The notes below the pieces were generated by a model. The model was given only the letters and a program-made list of their open reading frames with translations. It was not told where the DNA came from and did not search any database. From Clostridium chromiireducens (GTDB taxonomy: Bacteria; Bacillota; Clostridia; Clostridiales; Clostridiaceae), in the NCBI RefSeq assembly GCF_002029255.1, contig NZ_MZGT01000034.1, forward strand, positions 1 through 56,986: DNA of 56,986 nucleotides, in the 5' to 3' direction. Of the stretch, positions 1-7,616 are shown in pieces. Every line of letters starts with the position of its first letter. Within the stretch, counting starts at the first letter, position 1. The translations under genes and the position numbers were made by a program.

Positions 1-209
1 GCAAATTACAATCCATAATATGCTATATAACTAGAATTTACTCAAATAATTATATTTATGCCTTTTCTTTGTCAATTAGTTTTAATTTTATCTCTTGTAA
101 AAATATGGTAATATTTTCTTATGATTATTTTAATATAACTTCTTATTATATTAAATAATCTCTCCAAAAATTCTTTAAACATTCTATAATAATAAAGGAG
201 ACAATAATT
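1..209. other. 5' intergenic stretch, no gene seen
   Basis: This is an AT-rich stretch before the first gene. The only clear element is an AAAGGAG ribosome binding site at 194-200, nine bases before the ATG at 210. No convincing promoter, terminator or RNA can be singled out. Confidence 0.5.
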
Positions 210-629
210 ATGCTAAGTAATATACCAATTGAAGCAGAATCCTATGAATTGGATTCATTTATTTATAAAAGGAAACGAAGACTCAAAAGACATATTGTTG
301 AGCGGACTAAAAGAAAGCGTATTTTATTTTTATCTACTTCTTTAACATTAATAATAGTGTCTGCATTTCTGATAACAAACAACATCTATTTAAGCAAAAG
401 TTCAAAAGATTTAGGATTTGCAGTTGAATATAACTTTACCACTGGTTTCTTCTCAGATAACAAACTTCTAAGAGTACAAAAGATGTCTCTAATATATTAT
501 GATGGTGAGACCGCTATTGTTGAAGCTTCTGGACTTTCTAAAGCTCCACCTCATAAAAATACTTCATTAAAAGGAAGCTTCAAAAAAGATGAAAATAAAA
601 GCTGGTATTTAGAAAAAAACCTCTCTTAA
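210..629 (+). CDS. Small single-pass membrane protein, unknown function
   Basis: I do not recognise this 139-residue protein. It begins with about 38 residues that become very basic (KRKRRLKRHIVERTKRKR at about 21-38). One hydrophobic segment follows (about 39-57, FLSTSLTLIIVSAFLI), then a mostly polar C-terminal domain of about 80 residues. The positive-inside rule puts the N-terminus in the cytoplasm and the C-terminal domain outside. The start is the ATG nine bases after AAAGGAG. It lies directly before the znuC-like gene, separated by a palindrome, in the position where a binding protein (ZnuA) might be expected. It is too short and has no His-rich loop or lipobox, so it is not ZnuA. A role with the transporter is only suggested by position. 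Confidence 0.6.
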   Translation: MLSNIPIEAESYELDSFIYKRKRRLKRHIVERTKRKRILFLSTSLTLIIVSAFLITNNIYLSKSSKDLGFAVEYNFTTGFFSDNKLLRVQKMSLIYYDGETAIVEASGLSKAPPHKNTSLKGSFKKDENKSWYLEKNLS

Positions 630-630
630 A

Positions 631-687
631 ATTATTATATTATACACTATTGCAAATCATTTGCAATAAAGTGTATAATATAATAAT
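631..687. promoter_or_regulatory. 57-bp palindrome with Fur/Zur-like 7-1-7 core
   Basis: The arms at 631-648 and 670-687 are exactly complementary over 18 bp. The centre is ATTGCAAAT-C-ATTTGCAAT (649-667), and the only asymmetry is two extra A at 668-669. The core TGCAAAT-n-ATTTGCA has the 7-1-7 form of Fur-family operators. Its place just before a zinc-type ABC operon suggests a Zur-like site (inference). As RNA the whole repeat would also fold into a long hairpin, so it could separate expression of the two flanking genes. It ends 5 bases before the AAGGAG that serves the ATPase gene. Confidence 0.6.
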
Positions 688-706
688 GTTTTAAGGAGTT
701 GATGAT

Positions 707-1378
707 TTGATTACTATAAATAATTTATCGTTTTCATATACAAAAGGAACTGATTTACTAAAAGATATTAATCTTAATATACCCAAAGGAATTTATTTAT
801 CTATCCTTGGTGAAAATGGTAGTTGTAAAAGTACATTAATAAAACTTATATTAGGTCTTTTGAAACCTGATAACGGCTCAATAATTTTAGATTCTAATAA
901 AATTTCTTACGTTTCACAACGACTTGATAACTTTAACGCTGATTTTCCAATAACAGTTAAGGAAGTACTTTCCTGCCATGCGAAAATAGTTGGTGCAAAA
1001 ACATCAAAATGTATTCATGATTCTTTAAAAAAAGTTAATATGCTTGAATTTAGCAATAACTTAATTGGGAATCTTTCAGGTGGACAACAACAGAGAATTT
1101 TTATAGCAAGAGCTTTAATTGGAAATCCAGATTTAATAATACTAGATGAACCTTCAACCGGAATAGATGAAAAGAGTCAAAGTGAGATTTATCCATTACT
1201 CCAAAATTTAAACAAAGAATTTGGGAAAACTATTATTTCTGTTGAACATAATACAAATGTCGCATTAAAATACTCAACGCATATTTTAAAAATAGAAAAT
1301 TCTACTATGAAATTATACACAAAAGAAAATTTCAGGAAACACTTAGAATCTGAAAATTCATTTTCTAACATAATTTAA
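707..1378 (+). CDS. znuC: Metal (zinc-type) ABC transporter ATPase, ZnuC-like
   Basis: This 223-residue ABC ATPase would power uptake of a divalent metal, probably zinc, through the permease encoded next. It begins with TTG eight bases after AAGGAGT. Visible motifs are a Q-loop region (YVSQRLDNF), the signature [15 protein letters not shown], Walker B LIILDEPSTGID and the switch His in SVEHN. The Walker A motif reads GENGSCKST (35-43): the glycine before the catalytic lysine is cysteine (TGT, one base from GGT). This is either a sequence change that weakens ATP binding or a tolerated variant. Family assignment rests on length, motifs and the ZnuB-type neighbour. Manganese or iron cannot be excluded. 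No znuA is seen in the window. Confidence 0.8.
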   Translation: MITINNLSFSYTKGTDLLKDINLNIPKGIYLSILGENGSCKSTLIKLILGLLKPDNGSIILDSNKISYVSQRLDNFNADFPITVKEVLSCHAKIVGAKTSKCIHDSLKKVNMLEFSNNLIGNLSGGQQQRIFIARALIGNPDLIILDEPSTGIDEKSQSEIYPLLQNLNKEFGKTIISVEHNTNVALKYSTHILKIENSTMKLYTKENFRKHLESENSFSNII

Positions 1379-1485
1379 GGCACAATCAAGAAAATAATAG
1401 ACCGCTATGCGCAGGATTTACTTCATTGTCTGACGTCAAATATGCGTCGCATCTTTGGTCCACTATTTTCTTTCATGTGCCTAAA
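1374..1485. repeat. Long imperfect hairpin between znuC and znuB
   Basis: The two sides pair in blocks: TTTAAGGCACA (1374-1384) with TGTGCCTAAA (1476-1485), AAGAAAATA (1388-1396) with TATTTTCTT (1464-1472), and GACC (1400-1403) with GGTC (1457-1460). Further partial pairing involves ATGCG-type sequences inside. The element starts at the znuC stop codon and is less AT-rich than its surroundings. It looks like an inserted intergenic palindrome and would form a strong hairpin in the znuC-znuB transcript, probably lowering or uncoupling znuB expression (inference). Confidence 0.65.
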
Positions 1486-1518
1486 TATTTAAGCTTTGAT
1501 TTAGGAAGGGTAACACTT

Positions 1519-2322
1519 ATGTTCGAATTAGGTTTTATGCAAAATGCTTTTATTGCAGGTTTTATTGTATCTTTATTGTGCCCATTTATAGGGCTTTTTA
1601 TTGTGCTTAGACGTTATTCAATGATTGGGGATACGTTATCTCACTCTTCTTTTGCTGGGGTTGCCATAGGTCTACTAGTTGGAACTGATCCAATTTTAAC
1701 TGCGTTCCTATTTACTAGTGGTTGCGCTCTTGTAATTGAATATTTAAGAACCTACTACAAAAAATATGCTGAACTTGTGATGTCCATTGTTTTGACATTA
1801 AGTTTGGGAATAGCAATTATTTTAATAAGTAGTGGTAAAGCTGCTGCCAAGGTTGATTCATTTTTATTTGGTAGTATTCTAACTGTAACAGTTTCAGACA
1901 TTGTTCTTATAGCTATTGTTGGCGGAATCTGCCTTATTATCCTATTGTTTATTTATAATAAACTAATTTATGTAACTTTTGATGAAAATGCAGCGAAGAC
2001 TGCTGGTATTAATGTTAAATTAATAAATTACATTTTTACATTACTTGTTGGCGCAACAATTACTATTTCAATTCGTGTAATGGGAATCCTTGTTGTTTCT
2101 TCAATAATAGTAGTGCCTGTAGCAACTGCTATGCAACTAAAAAAAGGATTTACCAAAACCTTAATATTCGCTATTATCTTTGGTTTCTTAGATGTTATGA
2201 TCGGCCTTGTACTTTCGTACTACATAAATAGCGCACCTGGTGGTACGATAGCTTTAACTTCTGTCATAATATTGCTGTTAACATTAACTTTTAAAAGATT
2301 CTTTAACTATGAAAATTCTTAA
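1519..2322 (+). CDS. znuB: Metal (zinc-type) ABC transporter permease, ZnuB-like
   Basis: This integral membrane protein of the ABC-3 family would form the metal channel for the ATPase encoded upstream. It has about eight or nine hydrophobic segments, and the family features are visible: RRYSMIGDTLSHSSFAGVAIG near the N-terminus, the region around FDENAAKTAGIN, and the conserved RVMGILVVSSIIVVPVATA segment. The frame is open back to 1426, but the ATG at 1519 has a ribosome binding site (GGAAGGG, 1504-1510). The upstream codons lie within the hairpin at 1374-1485, so I use 1519 (268 residues, normal for the family). Convergent with the phosphonate operon. Confidence 0.85.
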   Translation: MFELGFMQNAFIAGFIVSLLCPFIGLFIVLRRYSMIGDTLSHSSFAGVAIGLLVGTDPILTAFLFTSGCALVIEYLRTYYKKYAELVMSIVLTLSLGIAIILISSGKAAAKVDSFLFGSILTVTVSDIVLIAIVGGICLIILLFIYNKLIYVTFDENAAKTAGINVKLINYIFTLLVGATITISIRVMGILVVSSIIVVPVATAMQLKKGFTKTLIFAIIFGFLDVMIGLVLSYYINSAPGGTIALTSVIILLLTLTFKRFFNYENS

Positions 2323-2376
2323 AATACAGGCATTGCGAAGAACTCGAAGTATAAAACTACTTGCAGTATGAGGGTA

Positions 2377-2497
2377 ATTTAAGTTTACTACAAAACAACC
2401 GAAAGGGAATATATGTGTTTGCTTCGGTTCTTGGAAGATTTTAATGAACACTGCGCAAAAACATATATTCCCTTTCTTTGTTTAGTAGTGAATTAAA
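2377..2497 (+). repeat. Palindromic repeat family 1, copy A (short form)
   Basis: The left arm contains ACAACCGAAAGGGAATATATGT (2393-2414 region) and the right arm ACATATATTCCC then TTTCTTTGTTTAGTAGTG. AAAGGGAATATATGT pairs exactly with its partner, and pairing continues outward with mismatches to about 2377 and 2497. The inner part pairs TTTGC/GCAAA and GTTC/GAAC. The ends match copies B and C (ACCGAAAGrGA at one end, TCyCTTTCTwT at the other). The inner sequence AATGAACACTGCGCAAAA is also close to part of copy C. This is the shortest copy and lacks the central core. It could serve as the terminator for znuB. Confidence 0.75.
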
Positions 2498-2648
2498 ATA
2501 AGAATATACTAATGCAAGTATATTTATATTTCTCGAGTTAGCAGTACCTTAAATGAAGTATATTTGCAATCTTTAATGCATTTTATATCCTCATAGTACA
2601 ACAAATATATAATCTTTGAGGATATATCTGTGAGTACTTAAAGTAATG

Positions 2649-2858
2649 GTAAAACAAAGAAAGAGAATACATATATGTGGAGCAGGCATCGAAAAATAAG
2701 CTGCTGCATATCTTAAGGGGAAGTTGTTCCATGTCTGCTTGTCATGCGCTTGTCGCAGGAACATGCAGACGTGGGTACAACTTGACCTTTAGATATGCTC
2801 AGCGAGATTTTTCATAGTCCTGAGGAACATATATGTATTCTCTTTCGGTTGTTCACGA
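2649..2858 (-). repeat. Palindromic repeat family 1, copy B (full form)
   Basis: This is a roughly 210-base imperfect palindrome in reverse orientation to copies A and C. AAAGAGAATACATATATGT (2660-2678) pairs perfectly with ACATATATGTATTCTCTTT (2827-2845). The centre pairs AAGTTGT with ACAACTT and a TCTGC block with GCAGA. Its reverse complement carries TGGAACAACTT, as copy C does. It reaches within two bases of the stop codon of the AEP-transaminase gene and probably acts as that operon's terminator, and as one for znuB from the other side. Confidence 0.75.
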
Positions 2859-2859
2859 T

Positions 2860-3987
2860 TCACTTTTGATACTTCACAATGGCTATAAAATATTCTTCTA
2901 GTATTTCTACAAATTTAACCATATTTTCGGGATATATTTGACCTATGTTTGCTATTCTAAATGTATCTTCTGAATTTATTTTTCCTGGGTAGATTGTAAA
3001 TCCTTTATTATATAAATAATCATGCAGACTATCAAAACTATAACCTTCAATCTTAGGTTCAATTATTGAAGTTAAGAGCATAGATGACGCTTTTTCACTT
3101 ACTAATCGTTTTAGATTAAGTTTATCTAATCCATTCCATAAGATTTTGCAGCAAGCCTCATATCTTTCATATCTCTTTTCAATCGTTTCCTTTTTTGCTT
3201 CTATTATGGCCTGCTTTAAGGCATACAATACCTGTACCGGCGGAGTAAATCTCATTTGATAATTATCTTTAAAATATAGGTACTGTTTATATATATTAAG
3301 GTAGAGATTTCTTGGCTTTATACTATTGGTCTTTTCTAATGACTCTTTATTAGCTATTACAAAGCTTATTCCTGCCATTCCCTGAATACATTTATTTGAA
3401 CTTGATGCTAAATAGGTAATGTTCATTTTATGCATATTTATAGGAATTCCGGCAAAAGAACTCATAGCATCTACTATCATTTCTATATCATATTTATTGC
3501 AAATTTCACCAATTGACTTTATATCATTTAATATTCCAGTTGTAGTTTCATGATGAATTACAGCTAGATGACTTATATGAGTCTTTTCATTTGATGAGTT
3601 ATGTGCTTTTATAAGGTCTTCTAGCACACTTAAGTTAATTTCCTCTGTAGGTGAGCTATTATATTCTCTATAATTCAAATTATATATTTCTGCCATTTCA
3701 ACAATTCTTTTGCCATAAGCCCCATTATTAATTATCAATATTGTATTATCACCTACAACTGAACTTATAATTGCTTCAACTGCTGCTGTTCCTGAGCCAC
3801 CAAATAAAACAGTTGTATATTCATCATTTGATCCAACAAAACTTGTAAGTTCTTTAGATACAAATTCCATAATATCTCCAAACTCTTTTTCTCTTGGGCA
3901 AATATCAGTTACAACTTGAGCAAACTTTACTGTATCTGAAGTAGTCGCTGGTCCAGGATTTAATAATATATTTCTTTTAATCTCCAA
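2860..3987 (-). CDS. phnW: 2-aminoethylphosphonate--pyruvate transaminase
   Basis: This class V, PLP-dependent aminotransferase of 375 residues interconverts 2-aminoethylphosphonate (AEP) plus pyruvate and phosphonoacetaldehyde plus alanine. The start LLNPGPATTSDTV is the family signature. The aspartate in IVDAMSSF (D173) and the lysine in SSSNK (K199) are the expected PLP contacts, and GGSGTAAVEA (63-72) is the phosphate-binding region. PhnW is often catabolic. Here it is the last gene, 13 bases after phosphonopyruvate decarboxylase and cotranscribed with PEP mutase, so the biosynthetic direction (phosphonoacetaldehyde to AEP) is indicated. No phosphonatase (phnX) is present, which supports this. 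Confidence 0.93.
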   Translation of the reverse strand: MEIKRNILLNPGPATTSDTVKFAQVVTDICPREKEFGDIMEFVSKELTSFVGSNDEYTTVLFGGSGTAAVEAIISSVVGDNTILIINNGAYGKRIVEMAEIYNLNYREYNSSPTEEINLSVLEDLIKAHNSSNEKTHISHLAVIHHETTTGILNDIKSIGEICNKYDIEMIVDAMSSFAGIPINMHKMNITYLASSSNKCIQGMAGISFVIANKESLEKTNSIKPRNLYLNIYKQYLYFKDNYQMRFTPPVQVLYALKQAIIEAKKETIEKRYERYEACCKILWNGLDKLNLKRLVSEKASSMLLTSIIEPKIEGYSFDSLHDYLYNKGFTIYPGKINSEDTFRIANIGQIYPENMVKFVEILEEYFIAIVKYQK

Positions 3988-4000
3988 GTTAAACCCTCTC

Positions 4001-5134
4001 CTAACTCTCTAAAAATTTCATAAACATTTCTTTATTTTCAATTGGCGTTGTAGTCGGTCTTCCTAAATCTTTTCTTGCACCTTTTTTCACCTTTATTTCT
4101 AAAAATATAGGACCTTCTATATCAACTATTTCTTCAGCCAAATTTAGCAAATCTGCTTCTGAGCTGCATGAGTAGCATTTCTTGTATCCACAAGCCTTTG
4201 CTATAGCTAAAGTATCTACTTCAAACCCTACAGTATCTTGACCTCCTACTGAATCATGAGCCCCATTATTTATCAGTATATGTCTGAAATTCCTAAGCTT
4301 TTGATTTCCTATTATGGCTAATCCCCCAAGATGCATTAATAAAGCTCCATCTCCATCAATGCAGTAAATTTCCTTCTCTTTTTTACTTAATGCAATTCCT
4401 AAAGCAATTTGAGATGCATGTCCCATAGAACCTACTGTTAAAAAATCCTTACTATGATTATGTCCATGTTTTTCCCTTAATTCAAAAAGTTCTCTAGATG
4501 TCATTCCTGTAGTTGATACAACTACTGAACTTTTGTCAATTTTAGATATTAATATTTCTATAGCTTTTTCCCTAGTCATATTAAAATTAGAAATCGTATT
4601 ATTCTTAAGCTTATACTCACTAAAAGTGTTATTTTTAACTACCAATGCATATGGTTCACTATTTTCCTTCATATAAATACATGCTTTTTCTATTCTCGAT
4701 TTCATTTCATCACTGCTCATAGTTTCATCTAAAATATCGTATTTAATATTCAATATTTCAAGAGTTTGAGTTGTTATTAACCCTTGTTTCTTATGCTGAG
4801 GTTCATCTTTTACATTTGGCTCACCTCTCCAGCCAATCAATAAAAGCATTGGTATACTATATACCAGTTTATCAGCAAGGGAAACAATAGGATTTAAAGC
4901 ATTTCCAATACCAGAATTCTGCATATATACAAGCCCAATTTTCTTCGTTGCAAGATAATATCCGCATGCTAACCCTATAGCATTCCCTTCATTAGCCGAA
5001 ACAATATTTTTCTCACTAATTACATTATCCTTAATATACGCGCAGAAATATTTCAACAACGAATCAGGAACTCCAGTAAAGAAATCTATATCATTATTCA
5101 ATAATTCATCATAAAAATCTTTAACATCAATCAT
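4001..5134 (-). CDS. aepY: Phosphonopyruvate decarboxylase
   Basis: This thiamine-diphosphate enzyme of 377 residues decarboxylates phosphonopyruvate to phosphonoacetaldehyde, the irreversible step that pulls the unfavourable PEP mutase reaction forward. The N-terminal FFTGVPDSLLK and the catalytic glutamate in SANEGNAIG (E49) are clear. So is the cofactor motif GDG (261-263) through NN (289-290), followed by GAHDSVGGQ, typical of phosphonopyruvate/sulfopyruvate decarboxylases. Sulfopyruvate decarboxylase is the alternative by sequence, but the PEP mutase 34 bases upstream and the AEP transaminase 13 bases downstream settle the assignment. Confidence 0.93.
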   Translation of the reverse strand: MIDVKDFYDELLNNDIDFFTGVPDSLLKYFCAYIKDNVISEKNIVSANEGNAIGLACGYYLATKKIGLVYMQNSGIGNALNPIVSLADKLVYSIPMLLLIGWRGEPNVKDEPQHKKQGLITTQTLEILNIKYDILDETMSSDEMKSRIEKACIYMKENSEPYALVVKNNTFSEYKLKNNTISNFNMTREKAIEILISKIDKSSVVVSTTGMTSRELFELREKHGHNHSKDFLTVGSMGHASQIALGIALSKKEKEIYCIDGDGALLMHLGGLAIIGNQKLRNFRHILINNGAHDSVGGQDTVGFEVDTLAIAKACGYKKCYSCSSEADLLNLAEEIVDIEGPIFLEIKVKKGARKDLGRPTTTPIENKEMFMKFLES

Positions 5135-5168
5135 TTAATTCAACCCCCATTTTATCTAATTACATCTA

Positions 5169-6467
5169 TCACATTCCACCAGGAATTAAAGTTAGTATTT
5201 CTTTTATTGGCATACAATTTATAGATGCCTCTTTCGATCTACCATTTTCTAGAATACTCTTTGCTGTATTTACCATAGCAGGATATGCACTTCTTATTAA
5301 ATGATTAGCATATATAATCACATTAATCCCTAACTCAACTAATTCATCCTCTTTCATAAAATTATATGAAGTTGGAACTACTACTAAAGGCACTCTATTT
5401 TCAAATTCATTGTATTTTCTACAAAACTCAGTTATCTCTTTTCCGTCCTTCTCTTTGCTGTGAATCATTATTCCATCTGTTCCGGCTTCAATATAAGCCT
5501 TTGCTCTTTTTAAAGCATCATCCATTCCCGCACCCGCAATTAAGCTTTCAATTCTTGAAACTATCATAAAATCAGCAGTAACTCTAGCTTCCCTTCCAGC
5601 TCTTATCTTATCGCAAAAATGTTCTATAGTGTCTTGTGTTTGTTCTACTTCAGTTCCAAACAATGAATTCTTCTTAAGCCCCGTCTTATCTTCAATTATT
5701 ATTGCCGACACTCCAAGTCTTTCTAAAGTTTTAACTGTATAAACAAAATGTTCAATTTGTCCGCCTGTGTCACCATCAACAATAATCGGTTTTGTCGTAA
5801 CTTCTAAAATGTCATTTATTGTATTTAATCTTGATGTTAGATCTACTAATTCGATATCTGGTTTTCCTTTCGCTGTCGAGTCACATAAGGAACTAATCCA
5901 CATACCATCAAACTCTTTTATTTTCCCATCTTTCTCTACTTTAGTTTTCTCAACAATTAATCCTGTTAATCCATTATGGGATTCAAGTATTCTTACTGGT
6001 TTCTTTGAGTAAATTAATTCCTTTAAGCTTTTCATTCTCATTTGAGGTGTTATACCAATTCGTGCAAGTTCTTCATCTAACTTTGAAATTGAAACCCCTT
6101 TAGTATATGGAACTTCAACAAGTTCTCCTCCCCATTCCTTTATTGAAGCTATAACCTTTTCCCTGAATTCCTTTTGAGCACCTTCCATCCAATCATCACC
6201 ATGTACCACATAATCTGGCTTAAGTTTTCTTAGATTTCCAACTTGATTTAAACTATCCTGTGGGATTACAGACACAACCCCCTTGATATTACTAACTACT
6301 TCTTTTCTTTCCTCATATTTCATTATAGGATTTCTCCAATAGCCACGTATAACATCATCAGTATGTAATCCTACTATTATATCTCCAAGTTTTCTAGCCT
6401 CATTTAATACATTTAAATGTCCCTGATGAATTATATCAGCACTCATTGCAACATAAACTGTTTTCAT
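5169..6467 (-). CDS. pepM: Fused cytidylyltransferase / phosphoenolpyruvate phosphomutase
   Basis: This is a two-domain enzyme of 432 residues. Residues 1-135 are a Rossmann nucleotidyltransferase domain with the HxGH motif (H14-Q-G-H17) and a later SISK segment (126-129), as in glycerol-3-phosphate cytidylyltransferases. Residues 145-432 are PEP mutase: ESHNGL (162-167), WISSL, DGDTGG (231-236) and the defining EDKTGLKKNS (259-268). PEP mutase converts PEP to phosphonopyruvate, making the C-P bond. The same fusion architecture is known in Fom1 of fosfomycin biosynthesis, where the first domain puts CMP on a phosphonate. It is second in the operon, 53 bases after the PntC-like gene. The substrate of the first domain here is not evident. 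Confidence 0.95.
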   Translation of the reverse strand: MKTVYVAMSADIIHQGHLNVLNEARKLGDIIVGLHTDDVIRGYWRNPIMKYEERKEVVSNIKGVVSVIPQDSLNQVGNLRKLKPDYVVHGDDWMEGAQKEFREKVIASIKEWGGELVEVPYTKGVSISKLDEELARIGITPQMRMKSLKELIYSKKPVRILESHNGLTGLIVEKTKVEKDGKIKEFDGMWISSLCDSTAKGKPDIELVDLTSRLNTINDILEVTTKPIIVDGDTGGQIEHFVYTVKTLERLGVSAIIIEDKTGLKKNSLFGTEVEQTQDTIEHFCDKIRAGREARVTADFMIVSRIESLIAGAGMDDALKRAKAYIEAGTDGIMIHSKEKDGKEITEFCRKYNEFENRVPLVVVPTSYNFMKEDELVELGINVIIYANHLIRSAYPAMVNTAKSILENGRSKEASINCMPIKEILTLIPGGM

Positions 6468-6520
6468 ATTTTTACACTCTCCTGAACTTTCATAATTATT
6501 GTTTTTTGAAATCCATCTAA

Positions 6521-7318
6521 TTAACCTATTTTTTCTTCCATACTCTTTTCTAATTTAGGGATAATAATGCTTTTTATCCTTTCAAGATGATTTTTATCAT
6601 CAACTTCTCCCCATACTAAGTTATCAATTCTTAAGTACCCGACTTTTCTATTCTTAGCAGCATCAAAAATTGCACTTTCGTAATCATATTTTTTAGCCTT
6701 ATTGTTTTCTTCTTTTAAAAAATAACTGTCTTTGTGATCATATATTTTATTACTAAAATTCTTATATTGCTTTAACATCTCTTTATACAACTCTAATGAT
6801 ATTTTTGAAATTCCAACTAATTCTCCGTATACATTTTTTATTTCTTCTTTATTTTTTGATATTTTATAAAGATTATTTTCTCTAACTTCTACATAGCATT
6901 CATCGCCAGAATTAGTTTTACCACTTAGCAGTACACAATCATCCTTTTCATAATTAATCGTCTTAATTAATCCATACACTTCATATATAAGATCACTTTC
7001 AAGCAATAAAAAATCCTCTTTTAATTCATCTTCTAATATTGCAAGAGATGTCATACTCCCCGTTGCCTTATACTTCCTATTCCTTTTTGTAATTATATAG
7101 TTTTTTTCTTTTGCAAATTCATCATAAACCCCATGTAAATGACCTGTCACAATATAAATTTTTTCTATACCCAAACTTCTTAACTTTTCAATTGATCTTT
7201 CAACTAAGCTTTTTCCGTTTATATTTATCAATCCTTTTGGCAACATATCATTAGTGATATCCTGCAATCTTGATCCCATTCCAGCAGCTAAAATTACAGC
7301 TGTTTTTACTTTACTCAT
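6521..7318 (-). CDS. PntC-like CTP:phosphonate nucleotidyltransferase (GT-A fold)
   Basis: This is a 265-residue nucleotidyltransferase of the MobA/LicC kind. It has the opening signature VILAAGMGSRL (8-18) with lysine 28 in MLPKGL, and TGSMTSLAILEDEL. An aspartate in LLLESDLIYE (D109) is expected to bind magnesium. LicC-type enzymes make CDP-choline, and PntC enzymes make CMP-AEP for linking aminoethylphosphonate to surface glycans or lipids. As first gene of the AEP operon it most likely activates AEP with CTP. A sugar-phosphate nucleotidyltransferase role is less likely from context. No transferase that would attach the CMP-AEP product is encoded in the window. Confidence 0.8.
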   Translation of the reverse strand: MSKVKTAVILAAGMGSRLQDITNDMLPKGLININGKSLVERSIEKLRSLGIEKIYIVTGHLHGVYDEFAKEKNYIITKRNRKYKATGSMTSLAILEDELKEDFLLLESDLIYEVYGLIKTINYEKDDCVLLSGKTNSGDECYVEVRENNLYKISKNKEEIKNVYGELVGISKISLELYKEMLKQYKNFSNKIYDHKDSYFLKEENNKAKKYDYESAIFDAAKNRKVGYLRIDNLVWGEVDDKNHLERIKSIIIPKLEKSMEEKIG

Positions 7319-7410
7319 GAATTTACGCTCCTTCCTAATTACTAAAAACTAATTTTATAATTCAATTCTTAAAATCACATTTAAAATACTAATGATTAAC
7401 TTCTTGTAAA

Positions 7411-7470
7411 GTTCATTTTATGAACAATGTTATAATATCAGTTTTCCTTGTTCAAAACAATATGTTCATG
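7411..7470 (-). promoter_or_regulatory. Promoter and GTTCAT operator candidates for phosphonate operon
   Basis: On the minus strand TTGTTT (7455-7460) and TATTAT (7432-7437) are separated by exactly 17 bases, a plausible sigma-A promoter. Just downstream is the 15-bp palindrome GTTCATTTTATGAAC (7411-7425). Around the -35 box are further TGAAC/GTTCA half-sites (7450-7455, 7464-7470). The sites suggest repression by an unidentified regulator (inference). Confidence 0.5.
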
Positions 7471-7551
7471 TTAAAATTTTACTAACTTTCAGAAATGTAT
7501 TTTTATTACTTTAAATCCCTTTTAAAAAAACTTTTTCTAATTTAACAAAAA

Positions 7552-7592
7552 AAGCTATATCAAAAGATTCAATAATCATTTTGATATAGCTT
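7552..7592 (-). terminator. Rho-independent terminator after the lipoprotein gene
   Basis: AAGCTATATCAAAA (7552-7565) pairs with TTTTGATATAGCTT (7579-7592). On the minus strand a run of T follows, so it terminates transcription of the lipoprotein gene before the phosphonate operon promoter. Confidence 0.85.
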
Positions 7593-7616
7593 ATAATTAA
7601 TTTAATTTTTATTTTA

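Larger units (their letters stand above)
2323..2859. other. Convergent intergenic region filled with palindromes
   Basis: This 537-base gap lies between the convergent znuB and AEP-transaminase genes. It contains two long palindromes of one family (2377-2497 and 2649-2858, listed separately, in opposite orientation). Two short hairpins lie between them: AATATACT/AGTATATT at 2502-2523, and TATATCCTCA/TGAGGATATA at 2584-2593 and 2617-2626. No open reading frame of interest is present. Confidence 0.7.

Noticed and set aside
210..629. ZnuA binding protein for the metal transporter
   Set aside because: At 139 residues it is about half the needed length and has no lipobox, His-rich loop or binding-protein fold features.
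1426..1518. N-terminal extension of the ZnuB-like protein
   Set aside because: The 31 extra codons lie mostly in the hairpin at 1374-1485; the ATG at 1519 has a proper ribosome site and gives normal family length.
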